Notes: generated by a model not told the origin, from the letters alone. 64,000 bases of DNA from Cycas panzhihuaensis (GCA_023213395.1 CM041465.1:223579741-223643740); one strand, 5' to 3'; positions 23,716 through 35,441 are shown, counted from the stretch's first letter. Made by a program: numbers and translations.

Positions 23716-26700
23716 TTTAAATTAAGGTTGTATAAAATGTGATAAATGTAATAGCAAAATATTTGAATGTAGAAAATTTGAGAGAACTTAAATGAAAGAA
23801 ATTATTTCCAAATATATATATCCCAAGGTTTTCAAAAGTTTTAACAAATGAACTAGGACCTAGAAAGGCTACTAGGCTCTAAGTTTATGTTTCTTCCGGC
23901 AACCTTCTGCTATTCATCAATGGCGCCCCTACGGATGGCAAAACAGGGACCCTTTATACCAGTACGGAGCGCTAGGCTCTATATACCTCAGTACGTGGGC
24001 TGCTAAGAAGGCTGTGACACCCCCCTGAATTGTTGGTCCACCACTACGGATTTATGCCTAACAGCGGATCTAGCGGTGAAGGTTCTCGAACCAAAGGCAC
24101 TCACCCTCTCCGTGTCTAGCCTTGGTCTCCAAACACCATAAAAGGAAAAGGTTCTCGCATCTCACCGCCACCATATATACACTGAGCTAATGGTCGTCCT
24201 CATCCAATATGAGTAGGCCGATTAGCGTGCTTGGTGGTACCTTGTGGGTCCTAACTGCCCCTTGCAAGGTGGAAAAAGTGTGGTTCAATTCGGGATTATC
24301 TTATTTAATGTGAAAACTAATCTATTTAGCAATGTGGTCTTGCTTAGAAAAAGAAAATTTCTTTTGATAACAGAAAAAAATGCTCTAAGCAAGATGAAAT
24401 GAAAACTTTTACAAAAAAAACTCTTTTTGCTTTTTTTCAATAAAAGATAATGTCCTTCAAACAAATATAAGATGCCTTTGAAAAGAAATGCAATTTTCCT
24501 TTTATAAGTGCAAGAAGGATGATATTTTCCAATAATGAAGAAGAACTTTGATACACTTTTAAAGTAAAACAATCAAAAAGGAAGTAATGATGCTCAAAAC
24601 TTTTCACTTATGCAAGATTTAAAAATAAACTTTTGAGAATAGATAGTTTTCAAACAGATGCCAATTTCTCAAATGAATAATAAATCTTCAATGTAAAAAA
24701 ACTTCTTTTAAGAACAACTTTTATGTATTGCCTTATAAACAAGTGCTTATTCAAAATAATGTAAAGTGCTTGTAGAAAGATCAAGCAGAAACTTGAGTAA
24801 ACAAGGAAATATGAACTAGAATTTTCTTTACAATTTTGAAAGAAGACAAGCCTGTTAGGATGTATATATATACTCAACTTTAACAGATTGAAAACTATAT
24901 TGAATGAGGTCAGAATAGCTTAAAATTTTATCAATATGTAGATTGCTGAGATGTGAATCCAATAAAATAGACGATTTTGAAAATGGATACCAATAAATCA
25001 CGTTTTGAATGAGGCAAAGGAATGGACCTCCTTATGGAGCCTAACAGAGGGGTAGGCAAAATTGCATAAAAATACTAATTAATCCTTAGAAAAGTTGAAC
25101 AAATGATCAAATATTATTGATGAAGTAATTAATATTCTGCCAATTGAAAATTTTGAAAAAATATATTAAACAGGTGTAAAAAAGCAGATTTAGGCCAATA
25201 AAATACCTCAACTTTAGCTGATTTGAAATATAAGAAAAATGTATCAAAATATATGGAAAAATATATCACAATGAAGAGAAATGAGTCATCTTCCCAACGG
25301 TTTACGGAAATGAAATCTGATAAAAATTACAAAAGTTATAGTGAAAAATGTAACAAGTGTCTTTATGGAGAATGTTTGAGAAACAGGCAAAAACAACTAA
25401 ATTTCTTATTTTAGCGATTAAAATATTAGTGAAAATGAACTCAAAGAATTGAAATAAAAAATGGGTATTAAAGTCTATATGACTTAGATTGCTATAGAGA
25501 AAATTTGGGCACAAAACAATTTACCAAAAATAAATGGCAGCCAGTTCTAAAACCGATTTTTGGTAAAAATGCAAAAACTGCTGAAATTTCAAAAGTCCAA
25601 TGTTAAAAAGGTCGAAACAAGGTCAAATGGGCACCAAATTAGTCTTATGACCAGTCGAAATCGGTCTACGGAAAATGTCTGATCTATTTGGCGCAGGTTT
25701 CGTCTGAAACTGGTGAGCCAGCGAAAAGTTATGGCAACAAAAGCGCCAATAACTCTATGGAAAAATAAAATTTTGAAAAATAAGGTTTAAAATTGAAAAA
25801 CACTTCTTAAAAAATTAGTCTGAAGGTGGACTGAACTGGGATTGAACCCAAGACCGGGCCAGAAATGTAAACCTCTGATGCTAGGAGGGTGAACTCGCTC
25901 GTCGAGGAAAAAAAAGAACATAAAACCCTTTAAACCGAATTTTGAATTTTAAAACATAAATTAAATAAAACCGAATGTTAAATATATAAAAAACGAAACA
26001 CGGAGAATAATAAAGGCCGGAAAGGCATACAACGCAAATGAAGGGTGATTTATTAAAGTACGAAGCTGCGTATTAAAACGTAAGGCGATTTATAATGCTA
26101 AATGAAGGCGATTTAAATGAATCAAAGTAGATGGGCGATTAAGTGAATCAACGCACATGGGAATCAACGCGATTTTAAATGCCCAATGGCGATTAAATGC
26201 AGCAATCAATAAACCGAATATAGCATTCAATGGGCAATTCAATGAGGCGATACAAAGCTAATGAACGCACAATGAGAGAGCAATGAATACAATAGCGCAC
26301 AATGAATGCCAAATAGAGCACGATTGGCGAGGCGATTAATGAACGGAGAGATAATAATCCGAGATATAACGAAATCAAGGCGTATAACGCAAATGGCGAT
26401 TAAATCAGCACACTATGTTCAGCCGAGACGGAACGGAATGATGGAATCACGGTTCCGGAATGCAGATAGACACGAACACGGTTTAACGCAGATACAAATA
26501 GCACACGGTTCGAAGAGATGAACGCAGATACAGATACAACGGGACGAAACAGATAACGCAGATTAGGCAGATCGCAAGACGAACAGCTAAATGCCACGAA
26601 CAGAGTTGCAAGTAAATGGGCAATAAAGCGCGGATGTCAAACGGGATGGAGGAGCGCGTGCCGTGCCTTAGTAGGATGCAGAGACAGTGTATGGAACAGA

Positions 26701-27217
26701 GAGGGCGAGGACGCAGAGTCACGGGGACAGAGATAACAATAGGTTAAGAGAGATAACAGGGCAGAGTGGAAGTGCTAACACGCCGATGTGTACAGGAATG
26801 TAAAAATGAGTAGACGGGAGCATGAAGACAGAGAGGCGGCTTGCAGAGAGCAATTTTCACACGAAGGTGTCAAATGATGCAAAGAGATAACAGGAATAAA
26901 GCGAGTAATGAATAATATAATGGCAGAGATAATATATGAATACCGCATAATAGATCTAAGGACAAAGAAATAATCCAAAGATGTAAAATCAAAGAGCATA
27001 TATCAAAATATTTATTTATTTATTTATATGTTTGAAAAATTACAGGAAACGAAAAACCTGGTTTGAGTGCAAACTTCCGAGCGGGAGATCTTTCTTCACA
27101 GTGGATGGAATCCAGATCCGCCTTCTCAAAGCAGACGGTGAGCTCGCCAGAATCTCAACGATCCATATAGATATGTTCCAGACGTTTGAGTAACTAAAAC
27201 CAGAAAATAGACAACGT
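23716..27217 (-). other. 3.5 kb 5' leader of the complete copia
   Basis: No conserved protein is encoded between the PBS and gag. Next to gag lies a GC-richer island (about 23,860-24,270). A purine/AT-rich part follows (24,290-25,970), with AAAAGTTATAG/GG motifs at 25,331 and 25,724 and a tRNA B-box-like stretch at about 25,830-25,850. Then comes a CpG-rich degenerate repeat region (about 25,980-26,760), and finally 450 bases up to the PBS. Open frames in the CpG-rich part resemble no family and follow from its repeat composition. Confidence 0.6.
25980..26760. repeat. CpG-rich degenerate repeat with GCGATT core
   Basis: The core GCGATT (plus strand) occurs near 26,083, 26,106, 26,132, 26,168, 26,189, 26,335 and 26,394, often extended to GGCGATTAAATG. 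ACGCAGATA recurs near 26,470-26,560. CpG is far denser than anywhere else in the surrounding AT-rich DNA. Confidence 0.6.
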
Positions 27218-27230
27218 GGCTCTGATACCA
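27218..27230 (-). promoter_or_regulatory. Primer-binding site of the complete copia
   Basis: On the element strand TGGTATCAGAGCC, complementary to the 3' end of plant initiator methionine tRNA, starts two bases after the 5' LTR. Confidence 0.95.
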
Positions 27231-27232
27231 AA

Positions 27233-27561
27233 TGATGGAGCCAGAGGAGCAGAGCGGGACATCACGACGTTCTCATCTTGAGTACAACGGCAATTTCCAA
27301 TAGAGTGGCGGTGTTAATAAACACCAGGGAGGTATTCCCAACCCTTATATAGAGAATTCGGGGAGGCGCCATCACCCTAGCTGCACAACAATTAAGGTTA
27401 GTTTGAAAAAATATTAAAAATAAATAACGGTGATACGTACCTCACATGAGTGGTCAGTCCGGGCGGCTATTGAACGGCTTAAGGTGCCCTAGGGGCCCTC
27501 AAAGGCGGCTTTGAGGGGCCCTAAGCGCTCTAGTGCACGAACATTGGGATTATTCCCAACA
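27233..27561 (-). repeat. 5' LTR of the complete copia
   Basis: 329 bp. A TATA-like box (element strand CTCTATATAAGGG) lies at 27,344-27,354, placing transcription start in the last third. A perfect 6-bp hairpin (GGTGTT-AATA-AACACC on the + strand, 27,310-27,325) would fall in the transcript leader. Confidence 0.95.
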
Positions 27562-27566
27562 AGCTG
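27562..27566. repeat. Target-site duplication AGCTG, right copy
   Basis: Perfect match to 19,153-19,157, abutting the LTR end CCCAACA. Confidence 0.95.
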
Positions 27567-28194
27567 AGATGAAATTAGGTAGCCATTAATAGTAGGGCAA
27601 CTACGAGGATGGTGCACTTAGGGTTTACATGAATAGGACAAAGAGCATTTTGTGGTAGTGTAGAAATGGCTACAACAATGAATATAAACATGTGATAGGT
27701 AATCCTTACACTAAGTAAGAACATCACTTAATAGTCACAATATTACACAGAATATAATCTTTAGCATAGATATAGGCATGGGTTTTACCAACAATGGCCA
27801 AGAGTCATAATTTTACAACAAAGGCTGATAGTTGAATTTTATTAAATAGAGTGAAAACTAGGTTGATCTTAATCAAAATAGAACCAAATGAATTTAAAAT
27901 AAAGATAAATAGGTTGAAATAGAGTCAACGAGCCAAAACAATCTTTTTATTCATTATGGATGTATACATAGAATGTAATGAAATAGATTTGAATGGCCTT
28001 GCCATTATAATAAATGGAGTCAAGTATTTAATCATAAAATAGGTTTTTGACAAGATTTTAATAGATTTCCTCCTTCAAATAGGTTATGGACCTCTCAACA
28101 ATAAAATTCAAGTAGTAATAAATAATTAATAAGTATAGGATTGATAAAAGATGACATCTTTATGACTTGTGGGATAGGACTAAGGGGATAATGA
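27567..28194. other. Gene-free spacer
   Basis: This is the continuation of the DNA into which the copia inserted. Both strands were read; no coding region, LTR or RNA gene was recognised. Confidence 0.4.
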
Positions 28195-28607
28195 TGGAAA
28201 AATATTTGTAGGAGAATAGGACAAAACATGTAATTAATAATCAAAACTCAATACAAATCATAAATTATTGTAGCATAAACCATGAAAGCATTGTATTCAA
28301 GCCATTGTGAAAAGAGTAATACAAATTTCCCAAATAAATGTGGTGTCTAAAGATACCAGGGTTGCACACCCCTTAATATTTATAATTTGGGGGAGGAGGG
28401 AAACTCCTCAACCCCTGAATTCAAAAAAAATAATAAAATATTGTTAACTTAACTCAAATGAAACTAACTTAACTTAACATAAATCAAAGTTAAACTTACC
28501 TTAACTTACCTTAACATGTTGAGCATCACATGTCTAAATTAAAGTTGATGAGGTGTACAATCCTAGTTGGAAATATGGGAGTGGAGTGATGACGATTAAT
28601 TCCAACA
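28195..28607 (-). repeat. 3' LTR of the mini element
   Basis: On the element strand it begins TGTTGGAATTAATCG and ends AATATTTTTCCA. The conserved hairpin GAGGAG-GGAAA-CTCCTC is at 28,393-28,409. Confidence 0.85.
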
Positions 28608-28979
28608 TTCTTCCCTTTAATATCATCACAAACACTTGTATCTTTTCCTTGAACTTATGGAACTTGTACTTAAAAAAAACTTTGAAATTTTGATCTTCAT
28701 CAATATGTTTCAACCTTCTTGCAACATATGTCTTTGTATCATGAAGTAGTTCAAAAAAGTTGTAAGTAAATGATACTTAATTCAAGTATGTATGTATAGA
28801 TGCAGCTTTGACTTTGTCAACTGGAACATTGAGAAAGTTTTGAATTTGAACTTTATTTTTTGTAATCTGTATGCTGTCAACAATTGTTATATCATAAGAT
28901 TCCTTTTTGTCATATCATATTCATTCTTCATCATATTATAGGATTCATTTTCAATTGCCTGCTCTGATACCAAATTATG

Positions 28980-29390
28980 GAAAAATATTTGCAGGAGAAC
29001 ATGGCAGAATATGTAACTAATAATCAAAACTCAATACAAACCATAAATCATTGTAGCATAAACCATGAAAGCATTGTATTCAAGCTATTATGAGAAGAGT
29101 AATATAAATTTCCCAAATAAGGGCAGTGTCTAAAGACACTAGCGTTGCACACCCCTCAATATTTATAATTTGGGGGAGGAGGGAAACTCCTCAACCCCTG
29201 AATTCAAAAATAATAATAAAATAATATTAACTTAACTCAAATGAAACTAACTTAACTTAACATAAATCAAAGTTAAACTTACCTTAACTTACCTTGACAT
29301 GTTGAGCATCATATGTCTAAATTGAGGTTGATGAGGTGTATAATCCTGGTTGGAAAGGTGGGATTAGAGTGATGACGATTAACTCCAACA
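28980..29390 (-). repeat. 5' LTR of the mini element
   Basis: Clearly homologous to 28,195-28,607 over its whole length, including the hairpin at 29,176-29,192. The PBS (plus strand GCTCTGATACCA) lies just left of it at about 28,963-28,974. Confidence 0.85.
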
Positions 29391-30723
29391 TATATTACCT
29401 ATTTCTTCAATAGGTTGATGTGATTTATCAGCCATGTGAATAACTCCTTGAATATTTGAGTCAAATGTTTAATATAGACTACAATTGGACATCATATGTT
29501 GAGTTGCTCTTGTGTCCATAATCCACTGTCCATCAAATGAAGCTACACTATTTACAATTCTAATAGAGCTTAACACTGGTGAAGGGAATTCATAAGTGAT
29601 ATATCTATATTAAACTTCAACGTATCTCTTTGGTTGGTCAATTTTATTTGATGCTAAAGATCCCTCAATTCTTTGAAAGTATTCTTATACAAAACTTGTA
29701 CTACTAAAGGATTCTTCACAAGTTTCTTCAACATTGTGAGTTTCATGTTTTGGTTGGAACTTGGCCAACTTATAAGTGACAGTTCCATAGTCTTTTGTAA
29801 AGTATCATTTACGGTTACATTGATCACACATAATAGTTTGATTGTTAGTCACTAAAGAGGTACTAATTTGACCTGACTGTCTTGCTCTTTATTGAGGTGG
29901 CCCTTAGCCTTAAGACTATTGAGGCTGTAATTGAGGGTTTGGTTGACCTTGTGGATGATTTCCCATGTTTCTTCCTTTTCTTCTTGCTCAGTCATTTCCT
30001 TTTCCATGAGAAGGGCCTTGATTTTTTATGTAGCAAGCTTCTTCTTCCACCTCAAAGGTTGTATCTGGAAGAGATTCAAAGGCTACAAAGTTAGTATGAA
30101 AGGTCTTGTCAAATTTTATAAACTTCTCAACAAGTGCTTCAAAGTTAAGTATCTTCAATGTTCTACTAGATTGAAGACTTCCATGCAAGTTTTTATAATC
30201 AGAGACATGTAGACAAGATTGGTTCAAGAATGCCCAAGTGATATATTGAGTCTTAAAATCTTCATCAATTACCTGTTTTATTGGTCTAAGGAGATTAATT
30301 GTCTTATGAGTTCATCCCTTCTACATTTTTAACTTGTTCATTTTCAGAATAAGATGAACAAATTTTAAATCTGACCTAGTATCAAAGTTCTTCTTAAGAA
30401 CTTCAAGGACCTTCCAAGCTATATAATGTTGTTCTTCATTAATCAAGTTATGCAAGGAGTGATCAGTAACTAATAGAATTCCTACATGAATCTTTTCATC
30501 ATCTATCTCTCATTGTAGTTTGGCTACAACATCTATAGGAGTTGTTAGAGTAGATCAATTGAAAGAAAGTGTTATAGTTGTTGCAGGTATAATGGGTGTG
30601 GGGTATAAGTGGGATTTTCAAAAGCCTTTATACTTTACAACATTTTAAACTCCAGTGTACCACAAATCCTAATTTTCTTTGCCTTTCAATATGCAGTTGA
30701 CATTCTACTTAAATTGATATGAC
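29391..30723 (-). pseudogene. Copia gag-protease relic
   Basis: Minus-strand reading from about 30,723 (MSYQFK, then a TAG) gives a UBN2-type Gag with KGKEN and DLWYTGV near the N-terminus. It then shows THKTINLLRP, SLQSSRTLKILNFEALVEKF-type sequence (29,988-30,227), and finally a protease-like motif WIMDTRATQHMMSN near 29,500. There the catalytic D-S/T-G is altered to D-T-R. The sequence stops abruptly where the mini element LTR begins at 29,390, and the pol part is not found on the other side. This is an autonomous copia truncated by later events and distinct from the gag-only family. Confidence 0.65.
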
Positions 30724-32585
30724 ATGGTGATGATAAAGAAGTAGAAGAGATGATAGAAGTATGTGCTACTGACACATGTGACTAGTATACCTAGCACAAT
30801 AGGTATGTAGAAATGAATGCTATGATGAGAAACAAGCAATGATTAAGTATTTTTAACAACTATGAAAAATGAGTAAAAATAATGATGTAAGAATGAGGCC
30901 TAATGTAAAGCTGGTAAAGAGTGGTGATATGTCATACTACTAACCTTTAACTTATGTCCAAATGTAAGTGAGGCTTTGATGCCTAAGTCTTCTAGTATAT
31001 AATTAGGGCCTTTACCTGCAATACTCGCACCTAAACTTAGTGATGAAATCCAAGTCATAGTGGAGACCAGGTACTCCCAGTCCTCATCTAGTTCACCAGT
31101 GAGTAGCTATATACCTCCTTTGAAGAGTCAAACGATATGTGTGTATCCCTCAACTATGACGGATATTAGACCAGGTTAATTTTAATCTTGCATTAAGGTT
31201 TTCAGTTTTCTCGAGTGGTTATCAGGATTATCCCTGATTGCAGATAGTAGGTATGGCTAACCTGTCCCTCCACCACTATTCTGGATAAGACCAGACCTAG
31301 TATGAAACTTACACCTCCCTTAGAGCCTAGACTTCAGTCAACTATGGTTTATTTCAACTAAGGCGAGTGTGTGCACAAGTCAAGAACTGACAGTATAAAT
31401 CATACAGATGAGATTTCTTTTAGGAATAATGTAAGATATTTCTAAATAACTGAAAACTGAAATAGAAAGCTGCCAAATGTACTTACTTATCTCTTGTGCT
31501 TACTTTGTTATTACTGTTGATTTATGTGATGCTTTATACTATGTATGCAAATAGAAAAAACATGCTAGATTTAAGAGAGGAACTAGATGTTGTTTTTAAT
31601 CTAAGCTTTCTTTTGCTTTAGTATAATGTTTCCAAATATGTTCTTAGAAATTTTAATGCAAAATCCATAAAGGGCTAAAAACCAGATCGACTTGCCACTA
31701 AAATATTAATTTTTCTAAATCTAGATGCATGTTATTTTGCTTTATTTTATGATTTTTTCACAAAATTTATAAATAATGATAAATGGGTAAAATTTTCTAA
31801 AAATTACAAATATGAAAGCCTAAATGATGGAATTTGAATTTATGGTAGAAGAAAAAAATATTTAGAATATCGTTTCTGGTAGGTTAGTGAAGTCATATTT
31901 CTAGAAAGTCATAAAAATATTTTTACTTAGAAAAAGCACAAAAGTAGAGTCTTTCCAAATCCATTGTCTCAAAATCTAAACTTCAATATGTAAAAAGTTG
32001 TATCTTAATACGTACATAAACTTTTCCTTCTACACCATATTCAAAATCAGCCAAAACACTGCCTAAAATTATCTCACAATGTCTTTTGTGGGGTTGAGTA
32101 GGCAAATTCAACATCTATAAAAAAACTACAAAGATCTCACTAACTGGTGGATGAAATTTAATGAGATTTATATTTAAATTCTCCTAAGACATAAATCTAC
32201 TAGATCCCTTAAAAAAAACTTTTAGATTCTTAGCTTATATTTAAAGGATTTCATTGATAAAAGTGTCTTAAGTCACTTATCTACAAATTTTAACCTTTTA
32301 TTTCAGCTAAAACTCACTATTGTAGGTTTAATCTAAATCTACTCTAGAAGAAAAAAATGTTTCTCTTCGTAGGGTGACCCTACATACCAAATTTCATCAA
32401 AATTTGAGATGGTCAAACTTTTCATAAAATTTTAGGCCTTTAATGCTTCATAGACTGTTTTAGCAACCAAATGGCTTCAAAAACTTGTATTTTTTATCTC
32501 TAAAATTCTACACGCATAGAGAACATAACTACATATAAAGTAATATAATTTTAAGCTCTTAAAATTTTAAAAATGATGTGTGCAT
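30724..32585. other. Leader-like, otherwise gene-free interval
   Basis: Upstream of the copia gag relic (minus strand) lies a GC-richer island at about 30,950-31,390 with repeated motifs such as CTATGACGGATATTAGACC and TATTCTGGATAAGACC. The rest is AT-rich and holds no recognisable gene. No PBS or 5' LTR for the relic was found before the unrelated LTR at 32,586. Confidence 0.45.
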
Positions 32586-32969
32586 TGTTGGGATTAATGC
32601 TCATCACCCCACTCCCGCCTTCTAAACAGGAGTGCATAACTCTCTTATCAATTTACACATGTGGGTGCTCACATATGTATGTAAGTATAAGGTAAGGTTG
32701 ATTTAATTTAAGTTCATTTGAGTTAAGTTATTATTTTATTGTTATTTAAATTTTAGGGATTGAAGAGTTTCCCTCCTCCCCCAAACTATATATTTTGAGG
32801 GGTGTGCAACCCTGGTGTCTTTAGACACCACCTACTTTTGGATATTTGTAATGCTCTCTTTATAACAATGGGTTGAATACAAAGGATCTTGTGTTTATGT
32901 AACAATGATGTATTGATCTATGATTATTTGTTTATGTTCTGCCTTGTTCTCCAACTTTTATTTCCTACA
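32586..32969 (+). repeat. 5' LTR of the gag-only element
   Basis: 384 bp, TGTTGGGATTAATGC to TTTCCTACA. It contains the family hairpin at 32,762-32,778 and the near-palindrome GGTGTCTTTAGACACC at 32,814-32,829. Confidence 0.8.
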
Positions 32970-32971
32970 TT

Positions 32972-32983
32972 TGGTATCAGAGC
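32972..32983 (+). promoter_or_regulatory. Primer-binding site of the gag-only element
   Basis: TGGTATCAGAGC lies two bases beyond the LTR end and is complementary to initiator-Met tRNA. Confidence 0.9.
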
Positions 32984-33463
32984 AGAGATTTCTAGGCTCT
33001 TGCATTTCTATTTGAAGTTTTTTGAAAAAGAATGAAGATTTATTGGTATTTTAAGGTAGATTTACTCACAATAAGAAAGATTGGTTATATTCATTTTCTA
33101 GAAAATTTATCAACAGTTTCTTGTATTATTTTTCATTAGGTTTAATTATTCTTAAGTTATACTTGTGATATAACAAATATGTTTCAATTTTTTTTCAAAT
33201 TTATGCAGGTGTATAGATGAAAACAACAAATATCAAGTTTTATCACTCTATAAGAGGTTTTATTAACAAGTTCTATATATTTCTGTCAAATATTTGATAT
33301 TTTTCAAGCATATTTTTTCTATTTATCTAATACTTTTTTCCAGATCTGTGCAGGAACACAACTCTAAGCAATATTTATTCAAAGTTTTCTTCAGATCTAC
33401 TATATATATTTTTAGATATGTTTATTTTATTAATTATTTCACTATTTTCTAGTTTATTTGTTT

Positions 33464-33543
33464 TAGATCTGTAATATTGACTACAGATCTGTAATATTTA
33501 CTTTAAATCTATAATACTTACTTCAGATCTGCAATACTTATTC
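33464..33543 (+). repeat. Four 20-bp tandem repeats in the leader
   Basis: Four consecutive 20-bp units resembling CAGATCTGTAATATTTACTT start at 33,464, 33,484, 33,504 and 33,524. Isolated CAGATCT sites also occur at about 33,342, 33,391, 33,556 and 33,606. Confidence 0.75.
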
Positions 33544-34627
33544 AAGTTTTCTTTCAGATCTATATATTTTATCATATGTTTGACTATTTTTTCAAGTACT
33601 TTTTTCAGATCTGCAAGTTTTGGTGCATATTCAACCCAACAAGCCATATATTATAGCAGATCTACCTACTGGAGAAATATGTTTGAAGCTTTGATTTATG
33701 TGGAAGAAGATCTCACCTTTGGAAGTCAACCTGCTACAAATCTGCTACAACTGCTTACTAAGTTCCTTATTTTATTTCAAATTTAAACATATATTTCTTT
33801 GTTCTCTAATATATCTACTTTATATAATTGAAAGATTTCAGATACAAATATATATATATGCATTTTATTTATTTGATATACTTTCTTCAACATATTTAAA
33901 AATTTTCTAGTTTATAGCACAATCTTTATATGGTTAAATATTGAACACATATGTTGTTTTGTCGACGAAAATAATACCACCTATGTCTCTGTCTCTGTTC
34001 AGATCTATGTGATCGTTAAGTGTTTGTTTCCATGCTCCTCATATTAAGATTTCATTTTTCATAAGATTTACATATTTTAGCACCAGTACGATAATTTTTA
34101 AGGAGTTGTGGTGTACAATATTCTCCAGACATAATCGAGTAAGAGAATGCACATGAGCATTTTCATTTGTGACTAAAAAGGACTGCAACAACTACCAATT
34201 AATTACATTCTTTATAAAAATAATACAAATTGAAGAGTAATATAAACTGAATATCTTGATCCATGAGGGTTCTCATTAGTAAATCAATATAAATCTTGCT
34301 TTAAAATAATTAAGCAATTCCTTGTTATTTATATAGAAGAAAATCCCTTGAATCATTTGTATATACAAAATCATTGCATTACTTTTATAGCTCAGATATT
34401 ACCACTTCTATCCATAGTATAAGGTTCTAATTTAAGAGTAGAAGCTATAACTTCACCACCACCATATGCCTACTTTTCACCAAGTTGTACATATATATTA
34501 ATCTTCTCCCTTTTCTACTCATGTACAAAACAGTTGTAATGCAAAGATAACAACCTTCATCTATCAACTAATTTCATCTCCCTCAGAAGAAGGGAAAATC
34601 TTTTGTATCAAGAAATTTGAAAGGCGG

Positions 34628-34888
34628 TTACTTATTGAACCCTCTGGAGCCAAATCTTGGGTATATACTACCCTTTATTTCATGAATTAGGTTGAGATTA
34701 TCTACCAGCTTGTGGAAAATATCACATTCTACACACTGAACGAAAACAGTTCCATTAGTATAAACGTGTGGGTTGATTGCACTAGTTGTGCATTGCCCAC
34801 ATACACTATAAGTGAATGCAACTCGCATCTGTCGACGTGAAGATTTGGTGAAAAGAGACCACAAATAGATAGATGTTTCACCATTCAA
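34628..34888 (-). pseudogene. DNL-type zinc-finger (Zim17/HEP-like) gene fragment
   Basis: An 86-codon minus-strand open stretch reads as a plant DNL zinc finger: RRQMRVAFTYSVCGQC, then INPHVYTNGTVFVQCVEC and DIFHKLVDNLNLIHEIKG. Proteins of this family (Zim17/Tep1, Hsp70-escort proteins of mitochondria and plastids) keep organellar Hsp70 soluble and need two CxxC pairs to bind zinc. Here the second pair (CVEC) is intact, but the first Cys of the first pair is Tyr (FTYSVC), so zinc binding should fail. A stop lies immediately upstream in frame, so this is an exon-sized piece, not a complete gene. It sits antisense in the leader of an LTR retrotransposon. The domain identification is strong; the pseudogene status is inferred. 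Confidence 0.75.
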
Positions 34889-35441
34889 GATTTAAGGGTA
34901 ACCTCATAAAGAGAAAGAGCATCATCCTTGGAGACTTTATTACTCTTTTCCTCATGTAATGTGCAATTAAAGACTTTAAAGGATTTGCAAGTACACGAAA
35001 ATAGAATCCAATCATTGTATAGTAGAAGGAGAGAATACAGAAAAAAATCCAGGTGATGACCAAGGCAATACACATCCCTACTCAAAACCTGTTCACCATT
35101 TCCACTTGCAACCTTGGCTTCAAACGTGAAAATCTAGTTTAAACTAACGTCTCGTCCTTTACCAACATAAAGACCAAGAGGCACAATGGACAACTTATTC
35201 ACACCAATAAAAGTTTAGAACAATGGATTTGGTGTGAAATTAAGGCATCACTCAGCGCTCTGGATTGACTATACGTTCTCTATTTGGTTCTCTCTGCGTC
35301 GCCCATCCCTATCCACGGTAATGCATGCATTCCAATAATAATAAATCCACTACTGTTTGAACTAAACTATCACTTTGAGAAGTTGGGTTCCGTATGCACA
35401 TAAAACACTTTAACCACAACATTCATAAACAGAGAGTTCTC

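Larger units (their letters stand above)
19158..27561 (-). mobile_element. Structurally complete Ty1/copia element
   Basis: 8,404 bp bounded by LTRs and a perfect 5-bp duplication AGCTG. On the minus strand the order is 5' LTR (27,233-27,561), PBS TGGTATCAGAGCC two bases inside, a 3.5 kb leader, gag (start 23,715), protease, integrase, RT, RNase H, polypurine tract and 3' LTR (19,158-19,493). Domain order PR-IN-RT-RH defines copia. The LTRs differ by six substitutions, all transitions, and one 7-bp indel: about 1.8% divergence, so insertion is relatively recent compared with most neighbours. Several frameshifts and stops make it non-autonomous now. Confidence 0.95.
28195..29390 (-). mobile_element. 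TRIM-like mini LTR element of the gag-only family
   Basis: Two LTRs of 413 bp (28,195-28,607) and 411 bp (28,980-29,390) flank only 372 bp. The internal part has a polypurine tract (AAAGGGAAGA on the element strand) at the left and a PBS (TGGTATCAGAGC) at the right, so both priming sites survive. The inside encodes, in pieces, the C-terminal tail of the family gag (FHKFKEK followed by the polypurine tract, as in the 53,089 element). Flanks AATGA and TATAT do not match, so the target duplication is lost or the copy recombined. Its right end sits in copia protease sequence. Confidence 0.85.

Noticed and set aside
24285-24877. Phe/Leu/Lys-rich minus-strand frames in the copia leader
   Set aside because: Low-complexity AT-rich frames, with no start context or homology.
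25820-25910. tRNA-like stretch on the minus strand with a B-box-like GGTTCAATCCC
   Set aside because: The T-arm and anticodon arm pair imperfectly, position 33 is not T, and no acceptor stem could be formed. At most it is a tRNA-derived remnant.
26193-26722. Several open frames on both strands in the CpG-rich block
   Set aside because: They follow from repeat composition and match no family.
28190-29395. Target-site duplication for the mini element
   Set aside because: The flanks AATGA and TATAT do not match, and shifting the ends does not help.
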